From NCBI RefSeq assembly GCF_900114785.1, contig NZ_FOUG01000003.1, positions 310,001-374,000 of the forward strand: 64,000 nt of DNA, given 5' to 3'. The notes below the pieces were generated by a model that saw only the letters and a program-made list of their open reading frames with translations, ran no database searches and had not been told where the DNA came from. Of the stretch, positions 7,610 to 16,263 are shown one piece after another. Each line of letters starts with the position of its first letter. The first letter of the stretch is position 1. The stretch comes from Variovorax sp. OV329. GTDB taxonomy: Bacteria; Pseudomonadota; Gammaproteobacteria; Burkholderiales; Burkholderiaceae_C. The translations under genes and the position numbers were made by a program.

Positions 7610-8065
7610 ATGACCCAGCAGCCTCTCTACTTCGACGACCTCAGGATCGGTGACCGGTTCCAGAGCCCCACCTACGCGCTGGATGCCGAGGACATCAAGC
7701 GCTTTGCGGCCGAGTTCGATCCCCAGCCTTTCCACCTGGACGAAGAGGCCGCCCGCGGCACGATCTTCGGTGGCCTGGCCGCCAGCGGCTGGCATACCGC
7801 GGCCATCACGATGCGCCTGCTCGTCACCGGCGGCCCGAAGCTGGCCAACGGCATCGTGGGCGCCGGCGGCGACATCGAGTGGAAGACGCCCGCCCGTCCC
7901 GGCGACGTGCTGCACGTGGACAGCGAAGTGGTGGAACTGATTCCCTCGCGCTCCCGGCCGGATCGCGGCCTGGCGGTGCTGCGTGCCACCACGCTCAACC
8001 AGCGCGGCGACACGGTGCAGGTCGTGAACGCCAAGCTGATGGTGAGCAGGCAGTCCGCTGCGTGA
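7610..8065 (+). CDS. MaoC-like hot-dog dehydratase
   Basis: 151-residue MaoC-domain protein (R-specific enoyl-CoA hydratase-like, single hot-dog fold). The hydratase motif is visible as FAAEFDPQPFHLDEEAARGTIFGGLAASGWHTAA, holding the catalytic Asp and His. The later segment GAGGDIEWKTPARPGDVLHVDSEVVE is also typical. It may hydrate an enoyl-CoA or related unsaturated thioester; the true substrate is unknown. It starts the transcript that continues into the hydrolase at 8094 and probably the LysR gene at 9036. Confidence 0.88.
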   Translation: MTQQPLYFDDLRIGDRFQSPTYALDAEDIKRFAAEFDPQPFHLDEEAARGTIFGGLAASGWHTAAITMRLLVTGGPKLANGIVGAGGDIEWKTPARPGDVLHVDSEVVELIPSRSRPDRGLAVLRATTLNQRGDTVQVVNAKLMVSRQSAA

Positions 8066-8093
8066 AGCTTGCGCAACAACCCAGGAGAAGCGC

Positions 8094-8987
8094 ATGGTCC
8101 AACGCAGGAATGTGGAGTTCGAGGTCGACGGTGGCGTGAAGCTGCGCGGCTGGCTCTTCGTGCCGACGGGCTCGGCGCCGCGGCCCGCCATCACGATGGC
8201 GCACGGCTATGCCGGTGTGAAGGAGCATGCGCTCGAGCCTTTCGCCAAGGCCTTCGCGGAGGCTGGCTTCGTGGTGCTGCTGCACGACCACCGCGGCTTC
8301 GGCGCGAGCGACGGCCTGCCTCGACATGATGTGGACCCCTGGCGGCAGGTGGCGGACTGGCGGCGGGCCATCAGCTACCTGGAGAGCCTGGACATCGTCG
8401 ATCCCCTGCGCATCGGCCTGTGGGGCACCAGTTATGCGGGTGGCCATGCCATCGTGCTGGGCGCGACAGACCGGCGGCTGCGCTGCGTGGTGGCGCAGGT
8501 GCCCACCATCAGCGGCTTCGAGCAGAGCCTGCGACGCGTCGCGCCGGAGAACGTCAGGCTTTTCGAGGAACTGCTTGCAGACGACGACCGCGCACAGTTG
8601 CGCGGCGAAGCCCCGCGGCGCCAGGCGGTGGCCAGCGCCGACCCTTCCCAGCCGGCCTCCTACCGCGCCAGGGATGCCGTCGACTTCTACCTGCAGCCGC
8701 TGTCCGGTGGCGTGTGGGAGAACAGCGTGACGGTGCGCTCCACGCGAGCCGCGCGCATGTACGAGCCCGGCCACTGGATCGCCCGCGTGTCGCCGACGCC
8801 GCTGCTGATGGTGGTGGCGACGCACGACACGATCACCCTGACCGACCTGGAGCTGGCCGCCTACGAACGCGCCCTGGAACCCAAGCGCCTCGTCAGCATC
8901 GAAGGTGGCCACTTCGACCCCTACGTGAGCGGCTTCAGCCGGTCGAGCAGGGCAGCCGTCGAGTGGTTCACCCAGCATCTGGGGTGA
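8094..8987 (+). CDS. Alpha/beta hydrolase (DLH/acyl-peptidase-like)
   Basis: 297-residue cytoplasmic hydrolase. Fold markers in order: RGWLFVPTG, oxyanion region ITMAHGYAGVKEH, LLHDHRGFGASDG, nucleophile elbow GLWGTSYAGGHA (Ser113), VVATHDTIT with the acid residue, and a C-terminal His in EGGHFDPY. The pattern fits dienelactone-hydrolase or CocE/acyl-peptidase-like esterases. It lies 28 bp after the MaoC gene, behind AGGAG, so it is most likely in the same operon. Confidence 0.87.
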   Translation: MVQRRNVEFEVDGGVKLRGWLFVPTGSAPRPAITMAHGYAGVKEHALEPFAKAFAEAGFVVLLHDHRGFGASDGLPRHDVDPWRQVADWRRAISYLESLDIVDPLRIGLWGTSYAGGHAIVLGATDRRLRCVVAQVPTISGFEQSLRRVAPENVRLFEELLADDDRAQLRGEAPRRQAVASADPSQPASYRARDAVDFYLQPLSGGVWENSVTVRSTRAARMYEPGHWIARVSPTPLLMVVATHDTITLTDLELAAYERALEPKRLVSIEGGHFDPYVSGFSRSSRAAVEWFTQHLG

Positions 8988-9035
8988 GCGTGCCGGGTCT
9001 ATGATGCCCCTCCGCATCCGAAACGGAGGAGCACC

Positions 9036-9947
9036 ATGGACCGCATTTCGGCGATGAATGCCTTTGTCCGTGTGGTCGAGGCAGGCACCTTCACCAAGGC
9101 CGCCGATACGCTGGACGTGCCCAACGCCACCGTCACGCGCCTCATCCAGAGCCTGGAAGAAGACCTGAAGGTGCGGCTCCTGCATCGCACCACCCGCTCC
9201 GTCACCGTCACGCCCGAGGGAGCCACGTACTACGAACGCGTCGTTCGACTATTGGCCGACCTGTCGGACATCGAGTCCTCGACGCGGATGTCGCAAGGCA
9301 AGCCGGCAGGGCGGGTGCGCGTGGAGGCTGCCGCCGCCATCGGGGCCATGATCATCGTGCCCTCGCTGTCAGACTTCTATCGCCAGTATCCGGAGGTCGA
9401 GGTGGACCTCGGGGTGAGCAACCGGCGCACCGACGTGGTGGCCGATGGCATCGACTGCGCCATCCGCGCCGGCGAGGTCAGTGACCAGCAGATGGTGGCA
9501 CGGCGGATCGGCGTGTTCGACTTCACCACCTGTGCATCCCCTGAATTCCTCAAGGCCTGCCGGGCGCCCCTGGCGCCCCAGGACCTGGCGAAGTGCCCGA
9601 CCATCGGCCTGGCCTCGACCCGCACGGGGCGCGCCCTGACCTATCAATTCCTGGACGCAGATTCTGGGATCGAGCTGAACCTGGAGCACAAGCTGGTCGT
9701 GGACGATACGAACTCGTACGTGGCTGCCGGCGTGTCGGGCCTGGGCATCATCCAGTCGCCCAGCTACGCGGTCGCAGGCGCCATCCGGGCGGGGCAGCTG
9801 GTGCCGCTGCTGCAGGACTGGCGCACGCCCACCAAGCCCCTGAGCGTGCTCTACGCGCCCAACCGGTACCTGAGCGCGAAAGTCCGTGTCTTCATCGACT
9901 GGACCATCGCGCTCTTCGAGCGGCATCCCGACATGCGCCGGGACTGA
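9036..9947 (+). CDS. LysR family transcriptional regulator
   Basis: 303-residue LysR-type regulator. The N-terminal winged helix (MDRISAMNAFVRVVEAGTFTKAADTLDVPNATVTRLIQSLEEDLKVRLLHRTTRSVTVTPEG) is complete, followed by the periplasmic-binding-like effector domain. It is in the same direction as the MaoC and hydrolase genes, 48 bp after the latter, with GGAGGAG before its ATG and no separate promoter seen. It therefore probably belongs to an operon driven by module B and is the best in-window candidate for the protein that binds the ten modules (inference). Confidence 0.9.
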   Translation: MDRISAMNAFVRVVEAGTFTKAADTLDVPNATVTRLIQSLEEDLKVRLLHRTTRSVTVTPEGATYYERVVRLLADLSDIESSTRMSQGKPAGRVRVEAAAAIGAMIIVPSLSDFYRQYPEVEVDLGVSNRRTDVVADGIDCAIRAGEVSDQQMVARRIGVFDFTTCASPEFLKACRAPLAPQDLAKCPTIGLASTRTGRALTYQFLDADSGIELNLEHKLVVDDTNSYVAAGVSGLGIIQSPSYAVAGAIRAGQLVPLLQDWRTPTKPLSVLYAPNRYLSAKVRVFIDWTIALFERHPDMRRD

Positions 9948-9949
9948 AT

Positions 9950-10663
9950 TCAGCCCGCGCCGAGCGCCTGCTGCGCCTGCAGGACGGCCGTGCGCAGGCG
10001 CGCCATGCCGGCGTCCCGGATGCCGTGCTGGTCCAGCGCCCGGACCATGGCGTCGTAGTAGGCGCGGGATGTGCCGATGACGCCCCGGCCGGTGCAGATC
10101 AGCCGGGCGACGTCGGCTGCCGGGTGGCCACCGATGTAGCGCTCGTGCTTGCGGTTGACCACGAAGGCCAGGGCCTTCGGCCCATGCGGCGCATCGTCGA
10201 CCGCCACCCACCGCGCGTCGTAGGCGCCGGCAAACATCTCGCGCCGCCAGAGCAGCTGCAATTCCGCACGCGCCTTGCGCGCCTCGATGCGGAACAGGAG
10301 CCCGCGGCAGGCGCCGCCCCGGTCCAGGCCCAGCATGGCCCCAGGCTCCTGCGGTGTTCCCCGGCCGATGAAGGTGCGCAGGCAGAAGCTGCGATGCCAG
10401 CCGCGTACCCGGGCCGGGCGCACTTCCGCCGCGTCCATGGCCGGGTTCCACATGAGCGAGCCATAGCCGAAGACGTGGACGTCCTGCGTCGGGTCATGCT
10501 CGCTGAGCGCTTCCTCCAGCGTCTGCTGCAACTGCTCGTCGCTGCGCACCCTCACGCCCGGAGATGGGTTGGCGCGCAGCGTGTCGACCAGCGTTCCGAG
10601 GGCCAGCCGCTGGCGCGTCAGTTGCTGCTCACTGGCGTCGAAGCCGGACAGCGGGATGTCCAT
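9950..10663 (-). CDS. ChaC-like gamma-glutamylcyclotransferase
   Basis: 237-residue ChaC-family enzyme, expected to split glutathione into 5-oxoproline and Cys-Gly. The substrate-binding signature FGYGSLMWNPAMD is present near residue 65, with RVRGWHRSFCLR and later GGACRGLLFRIE and GYIGGHP-type segments. An N-terminal extension of about 60 residues precedes the domain. The ATG at 10663 lies 20 bp after the epoxide-hydrolase stop, suggesting one transcript with 12935-13312, 12060-12860 and 10684-12030. Confidence 0.87.
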   Translation of the reverse strand: MDIPLSGFDASEQQLTRQRLALGTLVDTLRANPSPGVRVRSDEQLQQTLEEALSEHDPTQDVHVFGYGSLMWNPAMDAAEVRPARVRGWHRSFCLRTFIGRGTPQEPGAMLGLDRGGACRGLLFRIEARKARAELQLLWRREMFAGAYDARWVAVDDAPHGPKALAFVVNRKHERYIGGHPAADVARLICTGRGVIGTSRAYYDAMVRALDQHGIRDAGMARLRTAVLQAQQALGAG

Positions 10664-10683
10664 AGGCAAGTCCTCGGGCGCGT

Positions 10684-12030
10684 TCACGCCGCCGCACCTT
10701 GCGCGGAGCGCAAGGACCTGAAACTCGCGCGAAGCTCCTCCGTGAAGACCTTGGGTTGCTCCCACGCCGCGAAGTGGCCGCCCTTGGCCAGCTTGTTGAA
10801 GTGAATCAGATTGGGGTAGGCCTTCTGCGTCCAGCTGCGAGGTGCCGCGTAGATCTCGTCCGGAAAGACGCTGACCGCCACCGGGATGGTGACCTTCTTC
10901 ACCGCGAAGAATTCCAGCTTGTTCTCCCAGTACAGGCGGCCGGAGGACACGGCTGTCCTGGTCAACCAGTAAAGGGTGATGTTGTCCAGGATGTCGTCAC
11001 GCGTGAGCCCTTCTGTCTTGCCGTCGAACACGCGGGCGATGAGCGCCTGGCTTGCCGCGTCATGGTCGAGCATCCAGGCGGCCAGGCCGATGGGCGAATC
11101 CTCCAGCGCGTAGAGCGACTGCGGCCGGTTCGACATCTCGATGGCGTAGCCCAGGCCATGCTTGTAGAACGAATCCAGCTGGCCGTAGGCATGCAGCTCG
11201 TCGGCGGCGAGGCCCGCGGGCGCCGGCTTGCCCAGCTTGAGTGCCAGTGCAATATCGTCCGGCACGGTGGCGGGCATGTTGACGTGGATGCCCAGCAGCT
11301 CCGGCGGCGCCAGCAGCGCGAGCTGTTCCGACACGGCGTCGCCCCAGTCGCCGCCCTGCGCCACGTAGCGCGTGTAGCCAATGCGCCGCATCAGCACGGA
11401 CCAGGCGCGCGCCACGCGCACGGGGTCCCAGCCGGTGCCCGTCGGCTTGCCGGAGAAGCCATGGCCAGGAATCGAGGGAATGACCACGTCGAAGGCGTCC
11501 TCCGCACGTCCGCCGTGGGCCGTCGGGTCGGTCAGCGGGCCGATCACCTTGAGCTGCTCGATGATGGAACCTGGCCAGCCATGTGTGATGATGACCGGCA
11601 GTGCATTCGCATGCCTGGAGCGCACGTGGATGAAATGGATGTCGACGCCGTCGATCTCCGTGAGGAATTGCGGCAGGGCGTTCAGTTTCGCCTCGGCCTT
11701 GCGCCAGTCGTGGTCCGAGGTCCAGTACTCGGCCAGGCGCTGCATGGTGGCCAGTTGCACGCCTTGCGATTCGTCCGTCACCGTCTCGCGCGTGGGCCAA
11801 CGGGTCGAGAGAATGCGCCAGCGCAGGTCGATGAGCGCCGTTTCCGGAAAGGACACGCGAAAGGGCCGCAGCGCATCGCCGAAGCCGGCCGGCGTGCTGT
11901 TCGCAGGCAAGGCGGACGCGAGACCCGGCACGGCCATCAGCCCGAGGCCGGCGGCGCCGACACCCAGGAGGCTGCGCCGGCTGAGAAGTCGCTGCCCTTC
12001 ATGCCGGGCGATGGATTCAGAGGAAGACAT
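10684..12030 (-). CDS. Tat-exported epoxide hydrolase family protein
   Basis: 448-residue protein with a twin-arginine signal (SRRSLLGVGAAGLGLMAVPG) and an epoxide-hydrolase N-terminal domain (about residues 50-160, with RWPTRETVTDESQGVQL and DWRKAEAKLNALPQFLTEIDGVDIHFIH). The alpha/beta-hydrolase core follows: ITHGWPGS, PGHGFSGKP, and GGDWGD with the Asp nucleophile. The final His lies in KGGHFAAWEQP. It probably opens epoxides or related esters in the periplasm. Second of three enzyme genes behind the SDR gene. Confidence 0.9.
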   Translation of the reverse strand: MSSSESIARHEGQRLLSRRSLLGVGAAGLGLMAVPGLASALPANSTPAGFGDALRPFRVSFPETALIDLRWRILSTRWPTRETVTDESQGVQLATMQRLAEYWTSDHDWRKAEAKLNALPQFLTEIDGVDIHFIHVRSRHANALPVIITHGWPGSIIEQLKVIGPLTDPTAHGGRAEDAFDVVIPSIPGHGFSGKPTGTGWDPVRVARAWSVLMRRIGYTRYVAQGGDWGDAVSEQLALLAPPELLGIHVNMPATVPDDIALALKLGKPAPAGLAADELHAYGQLDSFYKHGLGYAIEMSNRPQSLYALEDSPIGLAAWMLDHDAASQALIARVFDGKTEGLTRDDILDNITLYWLTRTAVSSGRLYWENKLEFFAVKKVTIPVAVSVFPDEIYAAPRSWTQKAYPNLIHFNKLAKGGHFAAWEQPKVFTEELRASFRSLRSAQGAAA

Positions 12031-12059
12031 GACGAGTACTCCGTGTTCTTGATGCGTGT

Positions 12060-12860
12060 TCAGCTGCGATAGCGCGGCGCCGCATTGGCGTGCGAGAGGT
12101 TGGGAGCCAGCGCCTGCCGGGCCGCCTCGAAGCGGGCCCAGTCGCTTGCATCGGGCAGCGCGGGGATGGTGACCAGTTCCTTCTGGTCGAAGCCGGCCAG
12201 CGCCGCGTCGACCATGTCCTCGGCACTCATCACGATCTCGCCCGGCAGCGCTTCGACCGGCACGCCGGCCAGGGCCCAGAAATCGGTGCGGGTGGCGCCC
12301 GGCAGCACGGCCTGCGCCTGGATGCCGTGGGGGCCCAGTTCGCTTGCCAGCGATTGCGTGAAGGCCAGCACGAAGGCCTTGCTGCCGCCGTAGGTGCCGT
12401 TGAGCCGTTCGGGCGTGATCGCGACGATGGACGCGATGTTGATGATCGCGCCCTGGCCGCGTTGGACCATGCCAGGCGCGACCGCACGGGTCAGGCGCGT
12501 CAGGGCCGTCACGTTGAGCTGGATCATGTCGTCCAGCCGTTCGGGGTCGGAATCGACCAGGGTGCTGGTCGCCCCGAGCCCGGCGTTGTTCACGAGCACG
12601 CGGATGCGCTCGTCGGACTGCAGCACCTTCTCGACGCGCAGCACGTCGGTGCGCACGAGCAGGTCGGCAGGCAGCACCTCGACCTTTCGGCCGGTCTCGG
12701 CACGCAGGCGCTGCGCCAGGGCCTCGAGCTTGTCGGCGCTGCGCGCCACCAGGATCAGGTCGTGGCCGCGGCGTGCCAGCCGGTCGGCGTAGATGGCGCC
12801 GATGCCGGTGGATGCGCCCGTCACCAGGGCCACGCCTTTGGAGTTGTCAATCGTTGTCAT
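12060..12860 (-). CDS. Short-chain dehydrogenase/reductase
   Basis: 266-residue classical SDR. The NAD(P)-binding motif is TGASTGIGAIYADRLARRGH (TGxxxGIG). NNAG lies in VLVNNAGLG, and the catalytic Ser-Tyr-Lys set appears as NIASIVAI and YGGSKAF, with PGATRTDFW after it. The arginine-rich RSADKL after the second strand suggests NADP preference (inference). It sits between the repeat protein at 12935 and the epoxide hydrolase. Confidence 0.91.
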   Translation of the reverse strand: MTTIDNSKGVALVTGASTGIGAIYADRLARRGHDLILVARSADKLEALAQRLRAETGRKVEVLPADLLVRTDVLRVEKVLQSDERIRVLVNNAGLGATSTLVDSDPERLDDMIQLNVTALTRLTRAVAPGMVQRGQGAIINIASIVAITPERLNGTYGGSKAFVLAFTQSLASELGPHGIQAQAVLPGATRTDFWALAGVPVEALPGEIVMSAEDMVDAALAGFDQKELVTIPALPDASDWARFEAARQALAPNLSHANAAPRYRS

Positions 12861-12887
12861 GGGAAAGTTCTTTCAGTTTTGGGGGCG

Positions 12888-12912
12888 GTGCGGCAGCCGG
12901 AAGCTGCCGCTG
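12888..12912 (-). other. Intergenic hairpin inside the 13312-9950 operon
   Basis: GCGGCAGC (12890-12897) and GCTGCCGC (12903-12910) form an 8-bp stem with a 5-nt loop between the repeat-protein gene and the SDR gene. There is no T run on either strand, so an RNA-processing or partial attenuation element is more likely than a full terminator. Confidence 0.4.
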
Positions 12913-12934
12913 AAGTGCTGTGTTTGGTGGAGGC

Positions 12935-13312
12935 TCAGAACGGGTCCTGCGGCGAACGTGCGGCCAGGCGGGCGTCGGCGCGCACCTTGGCGCGATCGAC
13001 GAAGCCGGGCGACACGACGGCAACGCCCTGGCCGTAGCTGTCGGAGTAGCGGTCCGGGCCGTGCGAAGTGGCCACGGCTTCGTTGCGCACGCCGCCACGG
13101 TCCGCGGGCGAGGAGGGCAGCGCGGTCACCCGCGACTGGGCCAAGTCCGAGTAGGGGTCCTCGCTGTGCGCGGCGATGACGGCCTCGGCGCGCACTGCTG
13201 CGCGGGAGTTGGCCGACACGGAGGGCGTGACGCCTTCGTAGGTTTCGGCATGTGCGCCGATGGCGGCCAGGAGCGACAGGGCTGCGGCGGCGACGATCTT
13301 CGAGCTGTTCAT
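12935..13312 (-). CDS. Small exported three-repeat protein
   Basis: 125-residue protein with a Sec signal peptide (MNSSKIVAAAALSLLAAIGAHA). The mature part has three imperfect repeats of about 30-37 residues around VRAEAVIAAHSEDPYSDLAQ, VRNEAVATSHGPDRYSDSYGQ and VRADARLAARSPQDPF. It resembles short DUF4148-type exported proteins of Burkholderiales, whose role is unknown. The start at 13312 follows AAGGAAACC. It leads the gene set reaching down to 9950 and is driven by promoter module H. Confidence 0.78.
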   Translation of the reverse strand: MNSSKIVAAAALSLLAAIGAHAETYEGVTPSVSANSRAAVRAEAVIAAHSEDPYSDLAQSRVTALPSSPADRGGVRNEAVATSHGPDRYSDSYGQGVAVVSPGFVDRAKVRADARLAARSPQDPF

Positions 13313-13375
13313 TTCGGTTTCCTTGGATGGTTGAGTGAGCGATACAGAACGTCGAATGACTGCCCTGTGGGACCA

Positions 13376-13445
13376 AGTTTGTGGGCTGCCATCGCAAAGA
13401 AAAACCACCCGATCCGGAGAGGCGCGTTGTCGAGATCGCAACAAT
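13376..13445 (-). promoter_or_regulatory. Shared 70-bp LysR-type promoter module (copy H)
   Basis: Minus strand: dyad ATTG-TTGCGATCTCGA-CAAC (13445-13426), 5 bp, 16-bp box, -35 TTTTTC (13404-13399), 17-bp spacer, CAAACT (13381-13376). Predicted start near 13369, 57 nt before the ATG at 13312. Divergent from copy C, with 25 bp between the dyads. Confidence 0.68.
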
Positions 13446-13470
13446 GGCTGCGCATGGCTGGCACCAGCCG

Positions 13471-13540
13471 ATATTTGCGAAGTGCGCAACAACGCATTGA
13501 CGATTGCCGTCTTTTTCCGCAGCCCGCAGCTTCCTAGAGT
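13471..13540 (+). promoter_or_regulatory. Shared 70-bp LysR-type promoter module (copy C)
   Basis: Dyad ATAT-TTGCGAAGTGCG-CAAC (13471-13490), 5 bp, 16-bp box ATTGACGATTGCCGTC, -35 TTTTTC (13512-13517), 17-bp spacer, -10 TAGAGT (13535-13540). Leader of about 46 nt to the ATG at 13593. Confidence 0.75.
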
Positions 13541-13592
13541 GCTGTCCAAGAGGTCCTCTCTTCGAGTGGCCTCGATGAAACGGAGACCCGCC

Positions 13593-13847
13593 ATGTCCAT
13601 CTCGATCAAGGCAAGCGCCACTACCTCCAGGACCCACCAGGGCCAGCGCTTCGGATGGCTCATCAAGCTCGCGCAGGCGGTGGTCATCGTCCTGGGCATC
13701 TGCAGCGGGTATTCGATGGCCGTCAGCCACCAGGAAGCGCTGAAGGCGGCCGATGCCAGGAAGCCGGCGGTCTCCAAGCCTGTGCGTGCGTTGCGGATGG
13801 CGTCGGCCGAGCAAAGCGGCCCCGTCGTGCGGCCGATCACTCACTAA
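13593..13847 (+). CDS. Small single-pass membrane protein
   Basis: 84-residue protein with one predicted membrane helix (LIKLAQAVVIVLGICSGYSMAV, about residues 26-47) between a Ser/Thr-rich N-terminus and a basic C-terminus. Not a recognised family. The ATG at 13593 is preceded by CGGAG; an ATG at 13575 in the same frame has a weaker site. It is transcribed alone from module C and ends at a strong bidirectional terminator. Confidence 0.68.
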   Translation: MSISIKASATTSRTHQGQRFGWLIKLAQAVVIVLGICSGYSMAVSHQEALKAADARKPAVSKPVRALRMASAEQSGPVVRPITH

Positions 13848-13858
13848 CGCGTCAAGAC

Positions 13859-13895
13859 AAGAGGCCTCGCCGGAATCACTCCGGCGAGGCCTCTT
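13859..13895. terminator. Bidirectional terminator
   Basis: Perfect 16-bp inverted repeat (13859-13874 and 13880-13895, core GGCCTCGCCGGA/TCCGGCGAGGCC) with a 5-nt loop, placed between two converging genes. T runs are short on both sides, but the stem is very stable. Confidence 0.75.
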
Positions 13896-13909
13896 GCCTT
13901 GCGTGCCCG

Positions 13910-15355
13910 CTACGACCGCTGCGCAACGTCGCCCCAGCCACCCCCCAGGGCCAGGAACAGACTGACCTGGTCCGCGGCGACGCGGGTCTGCGCGGCAGCC
14001 ACGCTCTGCTCGACCGTCGCCAGCGTGCGAAGCGCATCCAGCACCGCGAGATAGCCGATGCGTCCGGACTCGTACAGGCGCTGCGTGTCCTGCGCGGCCT
14101 GCTGCGCCTGCGTGCGGGCGGCCTGCAGGGTGGCCCAGCGCTCCTGGTCGCGTGCATAGACCTCCAGCGCGCTCTCGGTCTCCTTGAGCGCAGACAGCAC
14201 GACGCCGTCGAATCGCGCAAGGGCGGCTTCACGTTCGGCCTCGGCCGTATGGATGCGCGCATGCGCACGCGTCCTGTCCGGGAACTCCCAGGTGATCAGC
14301 GGGCCCAGCGAGAACTTGAAGCTGTCGTCGCGGAAGGCGTGCTCCAGGGTGCCGACCGAGGCGATGGATGCGCCCAGGGCCACCTTGGGATAGAGGTCTG
14401 CCTTCGCGACGCCGATCCGGTCGCCAGCGGACAAGGCTTCGAATTCGGCGCGCCGGATGTCCGGGCGGCGCTTGAGCAGGCTGGCACCATCGCCCACGGG
14501 AAGCGGCTTGCCAAGCAGCGGTTCCTGCACGCAATCCTCCAGCTGCCGGGGCAGCTCCTGCGGTGCCTTGCCGGTCAGCGCTGCCAGGCGGATCCAGGCC
14601 ACGCGCTTTTGCGCGAGCAGGGTGGGGATCGTGGCGCGGATCTGTTCTTCCTGCGCGGACGAACGCGCCACGTCCACCGACGAAGCGCGGCCGTTGGTGG
14701 CGAGGCGCCGGGTGAGCCCCGTGCTCTGCGCCTGCAGGTCGACCTGGCTCCTGGCGATGAGGATCTCGCGGCCGGCGGAACACATCTCCAGGTAGGCGCG
14801 CGTGGTCTCCGCGACCACCGTGACGCGGACGGCGTCGCGCGCGCCGGTCGCGGCGCCCACGTCGGCTTCCGCCGCATCGAAGCTGCGCTGGATCTGCCCG
14901 AACAGGTCCAGCTGGTAGGACACGCCGAAGCCCGCGCCATAGACCCACTTGCTGGGCAGCGGCTTGCCAGGGTGCAGCTCTTCCTGCGCCGAGCGGCGGG
15001 CAAAGCCGGTGTTGGCGCTCAGGCTGGTGGTGGGTTCCTGGGCGGCGCCCGCCAGGTCGAGCGCTGCCTGGGCCTTCTGCAGGTTGGCGGCGGCCACGCG
15101 CAGGTCGGTGTTGGCTGCAAGCGCCTGCTGCACCAGCTCGTCGAGCGCGCGGCTGTCGTACAGGTGCCACCAGTCGTTCGGAACAGGTTCCTGTGCGACG
15201 TTCGCGTGGTGCTCGTCCATGAAGGCACCATGCGCCGCCGGCTTGTTCACGGCCGCGTCGTCCGGCATGGCCGGCGGCGCGCTGACGCTGGTACAGGCGG
15301 CCAGCAAGGCCGCGGCAACGAGGCCGAGCCACCGGAGCCAGGGACGGGATGTCAT
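13910..15355 (-). CDS. NodT-family outer-membrane efflux lipoprotein
   Basis: 481-residue TolC-like outer-membrane channel of the RND/MFS efflux lipoprotein (NodT) family. The signal peptide ends with the lipobox LLAAC (Cys about residue 21). Two related halves rich in long helices are visible, with NTDLRVAAANLQKAQAALDLAG, YQLDLFGQIQRSFDAAEADV and RRPDIRRAEFEALSAGDRIGVAKADLYPKVALGASI. It is the last gene of the efflux operon, overlapping the HlyD-like gene by 4 bp (ATGA). Confidence 0.92.
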   Translation of the reverse strand: MTSRPWLRWLGLVAAALLAACTSVSAPPAMPDDAAVNKPAAHGAFMDEHHANVAQEPVPNDWWHLYDSRALDELVQQALAANTDLRVAAANLQKAQAALDLAGAAQEPTTSLSANTGFARRSAQEELHPGKPLPSKWVYGAGFGVSYQLDLFGQIQRSFDAAEADVGAATGARDAVRVTVVAETTRAYLEMCSAGREILIARSQVDLQAQSTGLTRRLATNGRASSVDVARSSAQEEQIRATIPTLLAQKRVAWIRLAALTGKAPQELPRQLEDCVQEPLLGKPLPVGDGASLLKRRPDIRRAEFEALSAGDRIGVAKADLYPKVALGASIASVGTLEHAFRDDSFKFSLGPLITWEFPDRTRAHARIHTAEAEREAALARFDGVVLSALKETESALEVYARDQERWATLQAARTQAQQAAQDTQRLYESGRIGYLAVLDALRTLATVEQSVAAAQTRVAADQVSLFLALGGGWGDVAQRS

Positions 15356-16257
15356 GGCTGCACTCCTTCATGTTCGTTTGCCGCAGGCCGGCTGGAAGCC
15401 ACCACGTCGACGCTCACCGTGCGGCCCATGATGAGGCGCCGGTCGTCGGGCAGGGTGTCCAGGCGCACGCGAACCGGGATGCGTTGCGCGAGGCGCACCC
15501 AGTTGAAAGTCGGGTTGACGTTGGCCAGCAGGTTCGAGCTCGCGCTGCGCTCCCGGTCCTCGATGCCGGCGGCAATGCCTTCGACGTGGCCGGTCAGCGC
15601 ATTCGCCTCGCCGATGAGCCGCACGCGCACCGTGTCGCCGACGCGCACGCGGGCGATCTTGGTTTCCTCGAAATAGCCCACGACGTGGATCGAGTCCTTG
15701 TCGACCAGGGCCATGGTCGGCCGCCCGGTGGTGGCGTAGGTGCCGGGGCGCAGGTCCAGGTTGGTGACCCAGCCATCCACTGGCGCCACCACCTGCGTGC
15801 GTGCCAGGTTGACCTTGGCGTTGTCGACGGAAGCGGCCGCCTGCGCCAGCGCGGCGTTGAGCTGCTCCAGCTTCTGCGAGCTCTGCTCGCTCACCTCGGC
15901 GGGCACCAGTTCGCCCAGGGCCCGGTTGCGCCGGTTCTCGCGCTGCGCCTGGGCAATCTGCGAGCGCAGGCCGCGCACCGAGGCTTCCGCCTGGTCCAGC
16001 GCGATGCGCGGGCGCACCGGGTCGATGGAAAAGAGCAGGTCGCCCTTGTGTACTTCCTGGTTGTCGTGCACCGCGATCTTCTCCACGATGCCCGACACGT
16101 CGGGCGCGATCTGCACCACGTCCGCGCGCACGCGGCCGTCGCGCGTCCACGGTGCCTCCCGGTAGTGATGCCACAGCGCGACGCTCGCCCAGGCGCCGGC
16201 GGCGACGAGGACGGTGGTGATGCCTACCTTCACAATCTTCTGAACGGGAATGGTCAT
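15352..16257 (-). CDS. HlyD/AaeA-like membrane fusion protein
   Basis: 301-residue periplasmic adaptor. An N-terminal membrane anchor (IVKVGITTVLVAAGAWASVALW) precedes the biotinyl-lipoyl-like segment DGRVRADVVQIAPDVSGIVEKIAVHDNQEVHKGDLLFSIDP. A coiled-coil hairpin with SQKLEQLNAALAQAAASVDNAKVNLARTQVVAPVDGWV follows. It should bridge the inner-membrane FUSC pump and the NodT channel. Its ATG is 9 bp after the stop of the DUF1656 gene. Confidence 0.92.
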   Translation of the reverse strand: MTIPVQKIVKVGITTVLVAAGAWASVALWHHYREAPWTRDGRVRADVVQIAPDVSGIVEKIAVHDNQEVHKGDLLFSIDPVRPRIALDQAEASVRGLRSQIAQAQRENRRNRALGELVPAEVSEQSSQKLEQLNAALAQAAASVDNAKVNLARTQVVAPVDGWVTNLDLRPGTYATTGRPTMALVDKDSIHVVGYFEETKIARVRVGDTVRVRLIGEANALTGHVEGIAAGIEDRERSASSNLLANVNPTFNWVRLAQRIPVRVRLDTLPDDRRLIMGRTVSVDVVASSRPAANEHEGVQP

Positions 16258-16263
16258 GGTTCT

